This document shows positions 29,031-38,426 of a stretch of DNA of 64,000 bases, one piece after another. The stretch is from positions 101,031 to 165,030 of the forward strand of contig JAILJC010000180.1 of assembly GCA_024694965.1 (NCBI GenBank), read 5' to 3'. Below the pieces are notes generated by a model. It saw only the letters and a program-made list of their open reading frames with translations. It did no database searches and was not told the origin of the DNA. The position numbers and the translations under genes were made by a program. The number at the start of each line of letters is the position of its first letter. Position 1 is the stretch's first letter. This DNA is from Lachnospiraceae bacterium. GTDB taxonomy: Bacteria; Bacillota; Clostridia; Lachnospirales; Lachnospiraceae.

Positions 29031-30116
29031 TCAGTATATTATCCTGTTACGTCCGGATTCCTTGCCCTGATACAGCTTGTTGTCGGCACTCTTTATAGTT
29101 TCGGCTATGCCGATGGAGCTGTCGTATTCCTCAAGGCCGAAGGTCATGGTAACATTGAATGTGTAATCCTTATATGTGAACTGTTTCTTTTCGATTGAGT
29201 ATTTAAGTTTATCCAGCTGTTCGAAGGCGTAATCGCCGTTGTTGTTCTCGAATGCAAACAGGAATTCCTCGCCGCCCCATCTTGCTATCCAGCCCTTATC
29301 CTTCATGAATTCCTTAAATGTCTTACCAAGCTCTACAAGAACGTAATCGCCCGCATCATGTCCGTACGTATCGTTTACCTTCTTGAAAAAGTCAATATCG
29401 CTTATTGCAAGCGAAAGCTGTGAATGGCTTGCGGAATCTGATACAAAGGCTTCCAGATGGTTCATCATACCCCTTCTGTTGGTCAACTGGGTAAGAGGAT
29501 CCATGGTTGCAAGCTTTTCGAGCTTTTTGGCGTATTTGATGATCTTGTGTTCACTGGATGCAAATTTCAGATAGTAGAAATACGATATCGTAACATAAGT
29601 GCAGGAAAGATAAATCGTACATGCCAGCAGCAGAATGATGTTCTGCAGTTTGGTGAACTCGACGACTTTCTCCACATACACGAGATAGAACCATATTCCT
29701 ATAACGGAGAACGAGATTACGATCGCTGCAATGCCCTTGAAAATGGGGTTTTCATCGGTTTTATAATAGAAGAGCAGTATCAGCGAATAAAGCGAAAACT
29801 GGAATCCGACCGAGGGACCCAGTGCAAATGCATAAATAAGCATGGAAAGTATTATGGCTGAGGTATATACAGACAAAGCACCGTTTGTCCTGTCCCAGTA
29901 TGTCATCCAGAGGATGAGACCGAATATAACTATAAAACCGATAGACCACTGGAACAGACGGCTTGAAAGGAATACAAGATAAAATACGGTAAGTATTACG
30001 TTGAAAAGCACATTAATAATGCATAAAATGCGCATAAGGACAGAGAGATCTTTCGACTCGTTTTCGGTCGAGACATCCTTAAACAATATGTCCTTCAGCT
30101 TGTGAATAAGATTCAT
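29031..30116 (-). CDS. Membrane GGDEF diguanylate cyclase
   Basis: Multiple TM helices then DPLTQLTNRRG...ARWGGEEFLFAF; intact GGEEF, no RxxD I-site. Confidence 0.9.
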   Translation of the reverse strand: MNLIHKLKDILFKDVSTENESKDLSVLMRILCIINVLFNVILTVFYLVFLSSRLFQWSIGFIVIFGLILWMTYWDRTNGALSVYTSAIILSMLIYAFALGPSVGFQFSLYSLILLFYYKTDENPIFKGIAAIVISFSVIGIWFYLVYVEKVVEFTKLQNIILLLACTIYLSCTYVTISYFYYLKFASSEHKIIKYAKKLEKLATMDPLTQLTNRRGMMNHLEAFVSDSASHSQLSLAISDIDFFKKVNDTYGHDAGDYVLVELGKTFKEFMKDKGWIARWGGEEFLFAFENNNGDYAFEQLDKLKYSIEKKQFTYKDYTFNVTMTFGLEEYDSSIGIAETIKSADNKLYQGKESGRNRIIY

Positions 30117-30216
30117 GGCCCTACCATCCGCCGCATGTCATAATGTGTCACAGAAACACTATATACAGGGTCAGTATACCATAATGCGGGGGTGTTGTAA
30201 ATTATATTTAGTACCC

Positions 30217-30245
30217 TTGCATGAAAGCAGATTATCGTTTATATT
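30217..30245 (+). promoter_or_regulatory. Candidate promoter (TTGCAT-17-TATATT) for ilvE
   Basis: Direct consensus-like match upstream of ilvE. Confidence 0.5.
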
Positions 30246-30257
30246 AATTTAATAGTG

Positions 30258-30287
30258 TCTTAATATGCTTTTTCTTAATATGCTTTT
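30258..30287 (+). repeat. Perfect 15-bp tandem duplication in ilvE leader
   Basis: TCTTAATATGCTTTT repeated exactly twice, head to tail, next to the RBS. Confidence 0.9.
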
Positions 30288-30304
30288 AAAGGAGATGGTA
30301 TCAA

Positions 30305-31339
30305 ATGGAAAAGAAAAACATTGATTGGAGCAATCTCGGATTTGGATACATACCTACGGATGTGAGGTATGTTTCGGATTATAAGGGAGGAAAATGGGAC
30401 GACGGAGTCCTTACGGCTGACAGTACCGTTACGATCAGCGAGTGTGCAGGAACGCTTCAGTATGCACAGACCTGTTTTGAAGGACTTAAGGCATATACTA
30501 CGAAGGACGGAAAGATAGTCACATTCAGGCCCGACATGAACGCTGAGAGGATGATAGATACCTGTAAACGTCTGGAAATGCCGGTATTCCCCAAGGAAAG
30601 GTTTCTTGAGGCGGTTGATAAGGTTGTTGCGGGAAATGCCGCCTTTGTTCCGCCCTTCGGTTCGGGTGCTACACTGTACCTTAGGCCTTATATGTTTGCG
30701 AGTTCCCCGGTCATCGGTGTAAAACCGGCTGAGGAATATCAGTTCAGGCTTTTCGCAACCCCCGTTGGTCCGTATTTTAAGGGTGGTGCAAAACCCATAT
30801 CTATAAGAGTGTGCGATTACGATCGTGCGGCTCCGCACGGAACCGGTCATATAAAGGCAGGACTCAATTATGCGATGAGCCTTCATGCTATTGTTGAAGC
30901 CCATGAACTGGGATTTGATGAGAATATGTATCTTGATGCGGCAACAAGGACAAAAGTCGAGGAGACAGGCGGTGCCAACTTCATGTTCATAACAAAGGAC
31001 GGTAAGTTTGTGACTCCCAAGTCGGGCAGCATTCTTCCTTCGATCACAAGGCGCTCGCTCATGGTTGTGGCAAAGGATTATCTCGGTCTTGAAGTTGAGG
31101 AAAGAGAAGTGCTCTTTGACGAGGTAAAGGATTTTGCGGAGTGCGGTCTTTGCGGCACGGCAGCGGTCATCTCACCCGTCGGCAAGATAAATGACCATGG
31201 TAAGGAAATATGTTTCCCTTCGGGCATGGATGAAATGGGTCCGATAACGAAGAAGCTTTACGATACGCTTACAGGAATCCAGATGGGAACGATAGATGCA
31301 CCCGAAGGCTGGATCAGGGAAATAAAGGTTACGGAATAG
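30305..31339 (+). CDS. ilvE: Branched-chain amino acid aminotransferase
   Basis: CFEGLKAYTTKDGKIVTFRPDMNAERM, HIKAGLNYAMSLHA, EETGGANFMFI. Confidence 0.95.
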   Translation: MEKKNIDWSNLGFGYIPTDVRYVSDYKGGKWDDGVLTADSTVTISECAGTLQYAQTCFEGLKAYTTKDGKIVTFRPDMNAERMIDTCKRLEMPVFPKERFLEAVDKVVAGNAAFVPPFGSGATLYLRPYMFASSPVIGVKPAEEYQFRLFATPVGPYFKGGAKPISIRVCDYDRAAPHGTGHIKAGLNYAMSLHAIVEAHELGFDENMYLDAATRTKVEETGGANFMFITKDGKFVTPKSGSILPSITRRSLMVVAKDYLGLEVEEREVLFDEVKDFAECGLCGTAAVISPVGKINDHGKEICFPSGMDEMGPITKKLYDTLTGIQMGTIDAPEGWIREIKVTE

Positions 31340-31351
31340 CAGGAAACAGAC

Positions 31352-33097
31352 ATGGAAGAAAAAAAAGTAATGATGCTCGGTAACGAGGCGATCGCACGCG
31401 GAGCATATGAAGCCGGCGTCAAGGTATCGGCTGCATATCCGGGAACGCCGAGTACCGAGATAAGCGAAAACATAGTTAAGTACAAGGATGAACTGTATTG
31501 TGAATGGTCGCCGAATGAGAAGGTTGCCATGGAGGTTGCGATAGGTGCATCCTTTGCAGGCGTGCGCTCTTTGGTATCGATGAAGCATGTTGGCGTGAAT
31601 GTTGCGGCTGATCCGCTGTATTCGATGTCCTATATCGGGGTTACCGGTGGACTTGTACTGGTTGCGGCTGATGATCCGGGACTTTACAGTTCGCAGAATG
31701 AGCAGGATTCAAGGATGGTGGCGAGAGCGGCCCAGGTTCCGGTAATCGAGCCGTCCGATTCTCAGGAGGCGAAGGATTTCATCAAATTTGCCTATGATTT
31801 GAGTGAAAAATATGATACTCCCGTTATTTTCAGGACAACTACCAGGCTGTCACATTCACAGGGACTTGTTAAGCTTTCGGAGAGGAGCAATATAGCCGAT
31901 AAGCCGTACGAGCGTAATATCGCCAAGAATGTCATGATGCCGGGGAATGCAAAGATAAGGCATCTTGCGGTTGAGGAAAGGGAAAAGAAGCTTATAGAGG
32001 ATTCGTGCGATTTCCCGATAAACAGGGTGGAAATGAACGATACTTCGATAGGCGTTATCACAAGCGGCATACCTTATCAGTATGTTAAGGAGGCGCTTCC
32101 GCACGCATCGGTGCTTAAGCTCGGACTTGTAAATCCGCTTCCGCGCAGGCTTATAGAGGATTTTGCCTCAAAGGTTGACAAGCTGTATATTGTCGAGGAA
32201 CTCGATCCCCTTATTGAGACACAGGTAAAGTCATGGGGCATCAAGGCGATCGGCAAGGAAATATTCACGATACAGGGCGAATACAGCGCCAATATGCTGA
32301 GGAAGGCCGTGCTTTTACAGGAGCCCGATATAAAGGAAGAGGCAAAGGTTCCGGGCAGGCCGCCGATCCTGTGCCCCGGATGCCCTCACAGGAGTGTGTT
32401 CACCGTGCTCAACAAGCTTAAGGTACATGCTGCGGGCGATATAGGCTGCTATACACTCGGCGCGGTACCGCCTCTTGGCGTTATCGATACTACCGTGTGC
32501 ATGGGTTCCAGCATATCAACGCTCCACGGCATGGAGAAGGCACGCGGAAGGGAATTCATTAAGGACTGGGTTGCTGTTATCGGTGATTCTACCTTTATGC
32601 ATACAGGCGTAAATTCCCTTATGAACATGGTATACAATCAGGGAACGGGCACGGTGCTAATCCTTGACAATTCAACGACGGGCATGACCGGTCATCAAGA
32701 TCATGCCGCGACAGGAAAGACACTCCAGGGCGATGAGGTTCCTGCCATCGATATCATGAAGCTGTGCAGCGCTCTCGGTGTAAAGAATGTATTTGAGATC
32801 AACGTTTTTGACGTTGAAGGCCTTGAAAAGCTCATAAAACAGGAGCTTGCAAGGGAAGAGGTTTCGGTTATAATCACCAGGACTCCCTGCGTGCTTCTTA
32901 ACAGGACGCCCGTAACGCATGTGTGCAAGGTCGATCCTGATAAGTGTAAGAAGTGCGGTATGTGTTTAAAGCCCGGATGTCCTGCCGTGACCAAGCTTGC
33001 CGACGGAACAACGAAGATTGACGCCAATATGTGCAACGGATGCGGACTGTGTAAGAGTCAGTGCAAGTTCGGTGCGATAGAAGATGAGGCTGTATAG
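31352..33097 (+). CDS. iorA: Indolepyruvate ferredoxin oxidoreductase subunit alpha
   Basis: AAYPGTPSTEI, LCPGCPHRSVF, GDIGCYTLG, TPP motif IGDSTFMHTGVNSLMN, C-terminal ferredoxin Cys clusters. Confidence 0.95.
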   Translation: MEEKKVMMLGNEAIARGAYEAGVKVSAAYPGTPSTEISENIVKYKDELYCEWSPNEKVAMEVAIGASFAGVRSLVSMKHVGVNVAADPLYSMSYIGVTGGLVLVAADDPGLYSSQNEQDSRMVARAAQVPVIEPSDSQEAKDFIKFAYDLSEKYDTPVIFRTTTRLSHSQGLVKLSERSNIADKPYERNIAKNVMMPGNAKIRHLAVEEREKKLIEDSCDFPINRVEMNDTSIGVITSGIPYQYVKEALPHASVLKLGLVNPLPRRLIEDFASKVDKLYIVEELDPLIETQVKSWGIKAIGKEIFTIQGEYSANMLRKAVLLQEPDIKEEAKVPGRPPILCPGCPHRSVFTVLNKLKVHAAGDIGCYTLGAVPPLGVIDTTVCMGSSISTLHGMEKARGREFIKDWVAVIGDSTFMHTGVNSLMNMVYNQGTGTVLILDNSTTGMTGHQDHAATGKTLQGDEVPAIDIMKLCSALGVKNVFEINVFDVEGLEKLIKQELAREEVSVIITRTPCVLLNRTPVTHVCKVDPDKCKKCGMCLKPGCPAVTKLADGTTKIDANMCNGCGLCKSQCKFGAIEDEAV

Positions 33098-33106
33098 GAG
33101 GGGAAT

Positions 33107-33673
33107 ATGGAAACCAGGAATATCATGATAGTCGGTGTCGGAGGCCAGGGAACCCTTCTTACCAGCCGTATACTGGGCGGGATAATGCTTAATGCCGGGT
33201 ATGACGTGAAGATGTCCGAGGTTCACGGGATGGCCCAGCGCGGCGGTTCAGTGGTAACTTACGTAAGGTATGGGGATTCTGTTGCGGAACCGATAGTCGA
33301 GGAAGGACAGGCGGATGTACTCATTGCCTTTGAGCAGCTTGAAGCACTGCGTTATGCCCACTTCCTCAAAAAAGACGGAGTCATAATAGTCAATACACAG
33401 CGTATAGATCCGATGCCGGTGGTCATCGGAGCGGCCGAATATCCCGAAGGGATCATAGATGATCTTAAGAAGGAATATAAGGTAATAGAGGTGGATGCGA
33501 TGAGCGAGGCGTTAAAGCTGGGTAACCCCAAGGTATTTAACGTCATTGTGCTTGGAGTCGCGGCAAGGCACATGGATTTTGAAAAGGATGAATGGTTTAA
33601 AGTCATAGAAAAGACGGTTAAGCCCAAATTCATCGACATAAACAAAAAGGCTTTCGAAGCCGGATACAATTAA
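33107..33673 (+). CDS. iorB: Indolepyruvate ferredoxin oxidoreductase subunit beta
   Basis: NIMIVGVGGQGTLLTSRILGG, SEVHGMAQRGGSVVTYVRYG; follows iorA. Confidence 0.95.
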   Translation: METRNIMIVGVGGQGTLLTSRILGGIMLNAGYDVKMSEVHGMAQRGGSVVTYVRYGDSVAEPIVEEGQADVLIAFEQLEALRYAHFLKKDGVIIVNTQRIDPMPVVIGAAEYPEGIIDDLKKEYKVIEVDAMSEALKLGNPKVFNVIVLGVAARHMDFEKDEWFKVIEKTVKPKFIDINKKAFEAGYN

Positions 33674-34767
33674 CCAAGTGTTTTTCTTATCACATTGATA
33701 AGCTTATCATTCATGTCGGGAGACATGAAGCATATCCTGAAATATTTATTGTCAAGAAAAGGGAAGGTACAGCAGTTGCGGATCATCATGCCTTCCCTTA
33801 TGCATGCATCAAACAGTATATCCGCATTCATATCATCCTTAAGTATCCTGGACAGTATAAAATTGGCCGAAGGTTCATAAACCTTAAGCGTATCCATGGC
33901 TGAAAGTGCAGCCTTTACCCTGTTTCTTTCGCTGCTGATAAGCTCTTTTGTCCTGTCTATATAATCATTGTCCGAAAACATAATACGGCCCGCTTCCTCG
34001 GCGAGGGAATTGATGGTCCAGGGATTCCTGCGCAGGTTTATCGCCTTTATGAGGTCCTGATTCCCCGTCAGTGCATACCCGAGCCTTAAACCGGGAGAAG
34101 CGAAGAATTTGGAGATGCCCCGGAGTATGATTATATTGTTGTAATACTGTGTGAGAGGCACGCAGTTTATCTTTTCGTAATCCTCCACGAACTCGATGTA
34201 AGTCTCATCCACCATGACAAAAATATCATTCTGCTTGCATATATCAAGTATGCTGCGCATTGTCTGCCTGCTTACACAGGTTGAGGTGGGATTGTTCGGA
34301 TTGCAGAGGATCAAAAGGTCGATGCTTTCGTTAAGCTGTTCCATCAGCTTGTCACAGTCGAGCTTGAAGTCATCCTTTTCCTTGAGCGGGAAATAGAGGG
34401 ATGTTCCGCCTCCCAGCGAAACCTCGCGTTCGTATTCCGAATAAGTCGGACCTACTATCAGAGCTTTGCGGGGATGGGCTATCTGGATAAAAAGGGAAAT
34501 GAGCTCGGTTGAACCGTTCCCGACGATAACGTGTTCGTATTCGGTGCCGCAGTAATCGGCTATGGTGCGGCGCAGGGAAACGTATTCGCGATCGGGGTAT
34601 CCGGTGATCACATCAAGATGACCGGCAAGTTCGTTCCTTAAGCGTTCGGATAAGCCTAAAGGGTTTACGTTTGCCGAGAAACTAACTATCTTTTCACGGG
34701 GTATCCCGTATATCTTTTCTATCTTTTCAAGGTCGCTTCCGTGGAAATGATCCGAGTGCTGTATCAT
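33670..34767 (-). CDS. PLP-dependent class I/II aminotransferase (CobD/HisC-like)
   Basis: HGSDLEKIEKIYGIPREKIVSFSANVNPLG resembles CobD N-termini; CNPNNPTS, VDETYIEF, SKFFASPGLRLGY. Confidence 0.8.
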   Translation of the reverse strand: MIQHSDHFHGSDLEKIEKIYGIPREKIVSFSANVNPLGLSERLRNELAGHLDVITGYPDREYVSLRRTIADYCGTEYEHVIVGNGSTELISLFIQIAHPRKALIVGPTYSEYEREVSLGGGTSLYFPLKEKDDFKLDCDKLMEQLNESIDLLILCNPNNPTSTCVSRQTMRSILDICKQNDIFVMVDETYIEFVEDYEKINCVPLTQYYNNIIILRGISKFFASPGLRLGYALTGNQDLIKAINLRRNPWTINSLAEEAGRIMFSDNDYIDRTKELISSERNRVKAALSAMDTLKVYEPSANFILSRILKDDMNADILFDACIREGMMIRNCCTFPFLDNKYFRICFMSPDMNDKLINVIRKTLG

Positions 34768-34845
34768 GCCTTATTTACCTCTTTTATAATTGCTAACCAA
34801 GTTGCAGATATGTTATACTTAATCCTGTATAAAGTCAAGTAAAGT

Positions 34846-37800
34846 GTGGTGAGACTCTTGCATGAGATTGTAGACAAGCTGCTTAACGGGTTTTTCGATT
34901 ATGATAACGGGAAGCTCTCTTTTTCTGTGTCTAGAATTGAAGAAGTACTCACCGTAGGCGAAATATACGAAGGTTCCTTTACAATCGAGAGTCTGGATGA
35001 TCTTCCCGCTTCGGGAAATGTATACACGTCAAGCATGCGTCTCGTATGCCGGATCGACAGCTTTGAAGCCAAGAGCGTCGATGTCGCCTTTTTGTTTGAT
35101 TCTACCGGACTTGAACCCGGAGATACAATAAAGGGCGATGTTCAGATAGTTTCCAACAAAGGCGAATATTATATCCCTTTTGCATTTTCAATAGTACGCA
35201 GTATCGTAAAGAGCTCCATGGGGAGCGTCAAGAATCTTTTCCATTTCACCAATCAGGCCCAGATAAGCTGGGAGGAAGCGGTATCGCTGTTCTACTCACG
35301 TGAATTTGAGCAGGTGTTTGACGGGAATGAGAGGGTTCATCTTACAAAGTACAGGGGCTTCTGCGGTTTTCCCGGAAACGAAGAGAGTGTGGATGAGTTC
35401 CTGATCGCAATAAACAAGAAGCAGCCTGTGCTTTACAGTGTCGATAAGACCATACATGAGTTTTTGAATATCTCAGAGTCACTAAGGTGTGAACTGCCTG
35501 TAAGGAAGTCAACCTGGGGCTATGTAAGTCTATCCGCATCTACGGATTGCGAATTTCTGCGTATAGAAAAGGATAAGCTCAATTCCAATGATTTCCTCGG
35601 AAATGTCCACCGGTTTGTGTTCTTTGTGGAGGAGGACAAGCTCCACGAGGGGAGGAACTTCGGAAGGCTGATCTTTGAAAGCTCACATCAGAAGCTCATA
35701 GTCACCATAGTTGCATCCAAAAGGATGAGCAACGAGGGACTGAGGATAGAGCGTCGGGAAAAGCGCAACCTTACGATGCGTCTTATGCGCTGCTATATAG
35801 CATTCCGCACAAAGCATATCAACGTGAATACATGGGTAAGGGATTCGCTTAAGATCGTTGAGCGTTTAAACGTGCTTGATGACAAGAATCCGGAGTCAAG
35901 GCTGTTCCAGGCGCAGCTTTTGCTCGTATCGCAGCGTTTTAATGAGGCAAAGTGGATAATAGACCATGTGGCAAATGACCTTAAGATACAGCAGAAGGAT
36001 CCCACAATGTACAGCTATTATCTTTATCTTACGACCCTGTATCTTAGGGATGAGTCATATATAAACGAAGTGGCGGCCGAGGTTGAGGAGTTGTATAAAC
36101 AGAACAGGGATGATTACAGGATACTGTGGACGCTGCTGTATCTTGATGAGGAACTGTCAAATAATCATTCCCAGAAGATCGAGCTTATAGAGGAGCAGTA
36201 CAGGAACGGATGCAGGAGCCCCATCATATATGTCGAGGCATATCAGTACTATGTCAACAATCCGGTAACCTTGAACAAGCTTACCGAGTTTGAACTCCAG
36301 ATCCTCCTATGGGCAGCCAAGAACGGCCTTATGAACAACGAACTGTGCAAGCAGGTCCTGTATATCTGCGCGCGCACCAAGGAGTTTTCCGAGCATCTTT
36401 TGAATCTCCTCATAAAGATCTATAGGATAAACGAGGACCCGGATGTGGTAAGCGCTATTTGTTCGATGCTCATCAAAGAGGGACGGACGGATGAGAAGTA
36501 TTTCGAGTGGTACAGCATGGGAGTCCAGATGGAATTAAGGATCACCAAGCTTTACGAGTACTATATGCTGTCAATACCGCTTGAGCGCGAAGAACTTCTT
36601 CCCAAGTCGGTCATCATGTATTTCGGATTCAGGAATCATCTCGATCATGTTCATCTTGCATACCTATATGCAAATATGCTAAGGCACAGGTTTGATATTC
36701 AGAGGCTGTGTGAGGAATATGAGCCGGCCATGAAGGCCTTTGCAATGGAGCAGATAACAAAAGGCCACATAAATGCGGATCTTGCATATCTGTACGAGCA
36801 GGTTATAGTTCCGTACGATATAGATCCCGGTATCGTTAATTCTTTCGTGAAGCTGCTGTTTACATTTGACGTAAAGGTCGACGATCCCGATGTTATAAGG
36901 ATATGCGTTATCCAGGATGAATTTGAAGGTGAGAAACTGTATCCGGTATCGGGCAGGCATGCTTATCCTGATATTTACAGTTCAAACTATATGATATTTA
37001 CCGAAGACGGTCAGGGCAGAAGGAGGATACTGCCTCTTGATAAAGCCGTAAGGCTGATGGATGAGACGATGTATGTCCCGTACATAAAGAATTATGTTAT
37101 GGAAAATGCCGGATTCAACCTATACCTTTGCAGCGGACGCCGCCATTATGTCACGGTTGATTCCGAAAATGTGGATTTCTGCCGCAATCTCGTAGATTCG
37201 ATAGAAATAAAGGAGAGCTTCAAGAAGGACGTAAGGATGGAGCTCTTAAGGCATTATTACGACAACAACGAGATATCAACTCTCGATGAATTTCTTATAA
37301 GCATAGATCCGAGGATATTAAGCGGCAAGGACAGGGCCGAGCTGGTCGGGTATTTTGTCCTGCGTGGAATGTATGACGATGCATATGATCTGCTTACGGT
37401 TTACGGCGCCGAGAAGGTGCCGGTAAAAACTGTCGTGAAAATATGCTCGCATATGATAGGCCGCAAGGAGGAACTGTATGATGTCATGCTTGTAAAGGTA
37501 GCGTATTTTGCTTTCATAAACGGCAAGTATGACGTTCTGACCCTGCAGTATCTTGTGGAGAATTTCAACGGCCTTACCAAGGAACTCCGTAACCTGTGGA
37601 AGGCGGCAAGGCAGTTTGATGTCGACTGCGGCAAGCTTATGGAGAAGCTCATAATACAGATGCTCGCTACAAGGACAACGATAGGCGAGAAGGAAGAACT
37701 GTTCGAGGAGTATGTGAAACAGGGCCCCAGCACCAAGGTGGAACTGGCTTATCTGTCTTACTGTGCATATGATTATTTCATAAAGGAGAGAATGCTTGAC

Positions 37801-38412
37801 AAGCGGGTATTTGAGCATCTTGTCAAGAATTACAGGCGGGGTGAGGAGCTTAATGAGGCGTGTAAGCTTGCTCTGCTTAAGTATTATGCCGAGGATGAGA
37901 AGGAATACGATGAGCGTATCAGTGTGATGCTTGCCGATTTCCTTAAGGAATTCCTTCAGGAGAATATTTACTTTGTATTCTTTAGGGAGTTCGTTCATAT
38001 CATGCCCGAGATAGCCGTTTACGACGATAAGACGATCATCGAATACAGGACCCGTCCGGATGTGCGAGTGCTGCTGCATTACATAATCGAGGGCGAGGAG
38101 GAAGAAGAGAATTATCACACCGAAGAAATGCGGAATATGTACGGCGGAATTTTTTCGCGGGATTTCATTTTGTTCTTCGGAGAGAACCTACAGTATTACA
38201 TTACCGAGGAAAAGGACGGTCACGAAGAGCTTACGTTCTCGGATGCCGTTTCCATATCGGATGTGGTCGCTGACGGGCGTGAATCACGCTATGCGCTGTT
38301 AAACGACATGGTCGTATCAAAGACGCTTCAGGATGATGACACGCTGATGCAGCTTATGGAGGAATATGTGAGGGATGAATGCTTTACCGAAAGGGCATTT
38401 TCATTCCTTTGA
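34846..38412 (+). CDS. Large DUF5717-family protein (N-terminal beta domain plus long alpha-helical solenoid)
   Basis: 1188 aa, no catalytic motif seen; recognised as resembling Lachnospiraceae DUF5717; start GTG 34846 or TTG 34858 uncertain. Confidence 0.65.
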   Translation: MVRLLHEIVDKLLNGFFDYDNGKLSFSVSRIEEVLTVGEIYEGSFTIESLDDLPASGNVYTSSMRLVCRIDSFEAKSVDVAFLFDSTGLEPGDTIKGDVQIVSNKGEYYIPFAFSIVRSIVKSSMGSVKNLFHFTNQAQISWEEAVSLFYSREFEQVFDGNERVHLTKYRGFCGFPGNEESVDEFLIAINKKQPVLYSVDKTIHEFLNISESLRCELPVRKSTWGYVSLSASTDCEFLRIEKDKLNSNDFLGNVHRFVFFVEEDKLHEGRNFGRLIFESSHQKLIVTIVASKRMSNEGLRIERREKRNLTMRLMRCYIAFRTKHINVNTWVRDSLKIVERLNVLDDKNPESRLFQAQLLLVSQRFNEAKWIIDHVANDLKIQQKDPTMYSYYLYLTTLYLRDESYINEVAAEVEELYKQNRDDYRILWTLLYLDEELSNNHSQKIELIEEQYRNGCRSPIIYVEAYQYYVNNPVTLNKLTEFELQILLWAAKNGLMNNELCKQVLYICARTKEFSEHLLNLLIKIYRINEDPDVVSAICSMLIKEGRTDEKYFEWYSMGVQMELRITKLYEYYMLSIPLEREELLPKSVIMYFGFRNHLDHVHLAYLYANMLRHRFDIQRLCEEYEPAMKAFAMEQITKGHINADLAYLYEQVIVPYDIDPGIVNSFVKLLFTFDVKVDDPDVIRICVIQDEFEGEKLYPVSGRHAYPDIYSSNYMIFTEDGQGRRRILPLDKAVRLMDETMYVPYIKNYVMENAGFNLYLCSGRRHYVTVDSENVDFCRNLVDSIEIKESFKKDVRMELLRHYYDNNEISTLDEFLISIDPRILSGKDRAELVGYFVLRGMYDDAYDLLTVYGAEKVPVKTVVKICSHMIGRKEELYDVMLVKVAYFAFINGKYDVLTLQYLVENFNGLTKELRNLWKAARQFDVDCGKLMEKLIIQMLATRTTIGEKEELFEEYVKQGPSTKVELAYLSYCAYDYFIKERMLDKRVFEHLVKNYRRGEELNEACKLALLKYYAEDEKEYDERISVMLADFLKEFLQENIYFVFFREFVHIMPEIAVYDDKTIIEYRTRPDVRVLLHYIIEGEEEEENYHTEEMRNMYGGIFSRDFILFFGENLQYYITEEKDGHEELTFSDAVSISDVVADGRESRYALLNDMVVSKTLQDDDTLMQLMEEYVRDECFTERAFSFL

Positions 38413-38426
38413 AAGGATAAGGACAG

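Noticed and set aside
33670-34767. Calling the aminotransferase hisC or cobD specifically
   Set aside because: Motifs fit both subfamilies and no histidine or cobalamin genes are adjacent.
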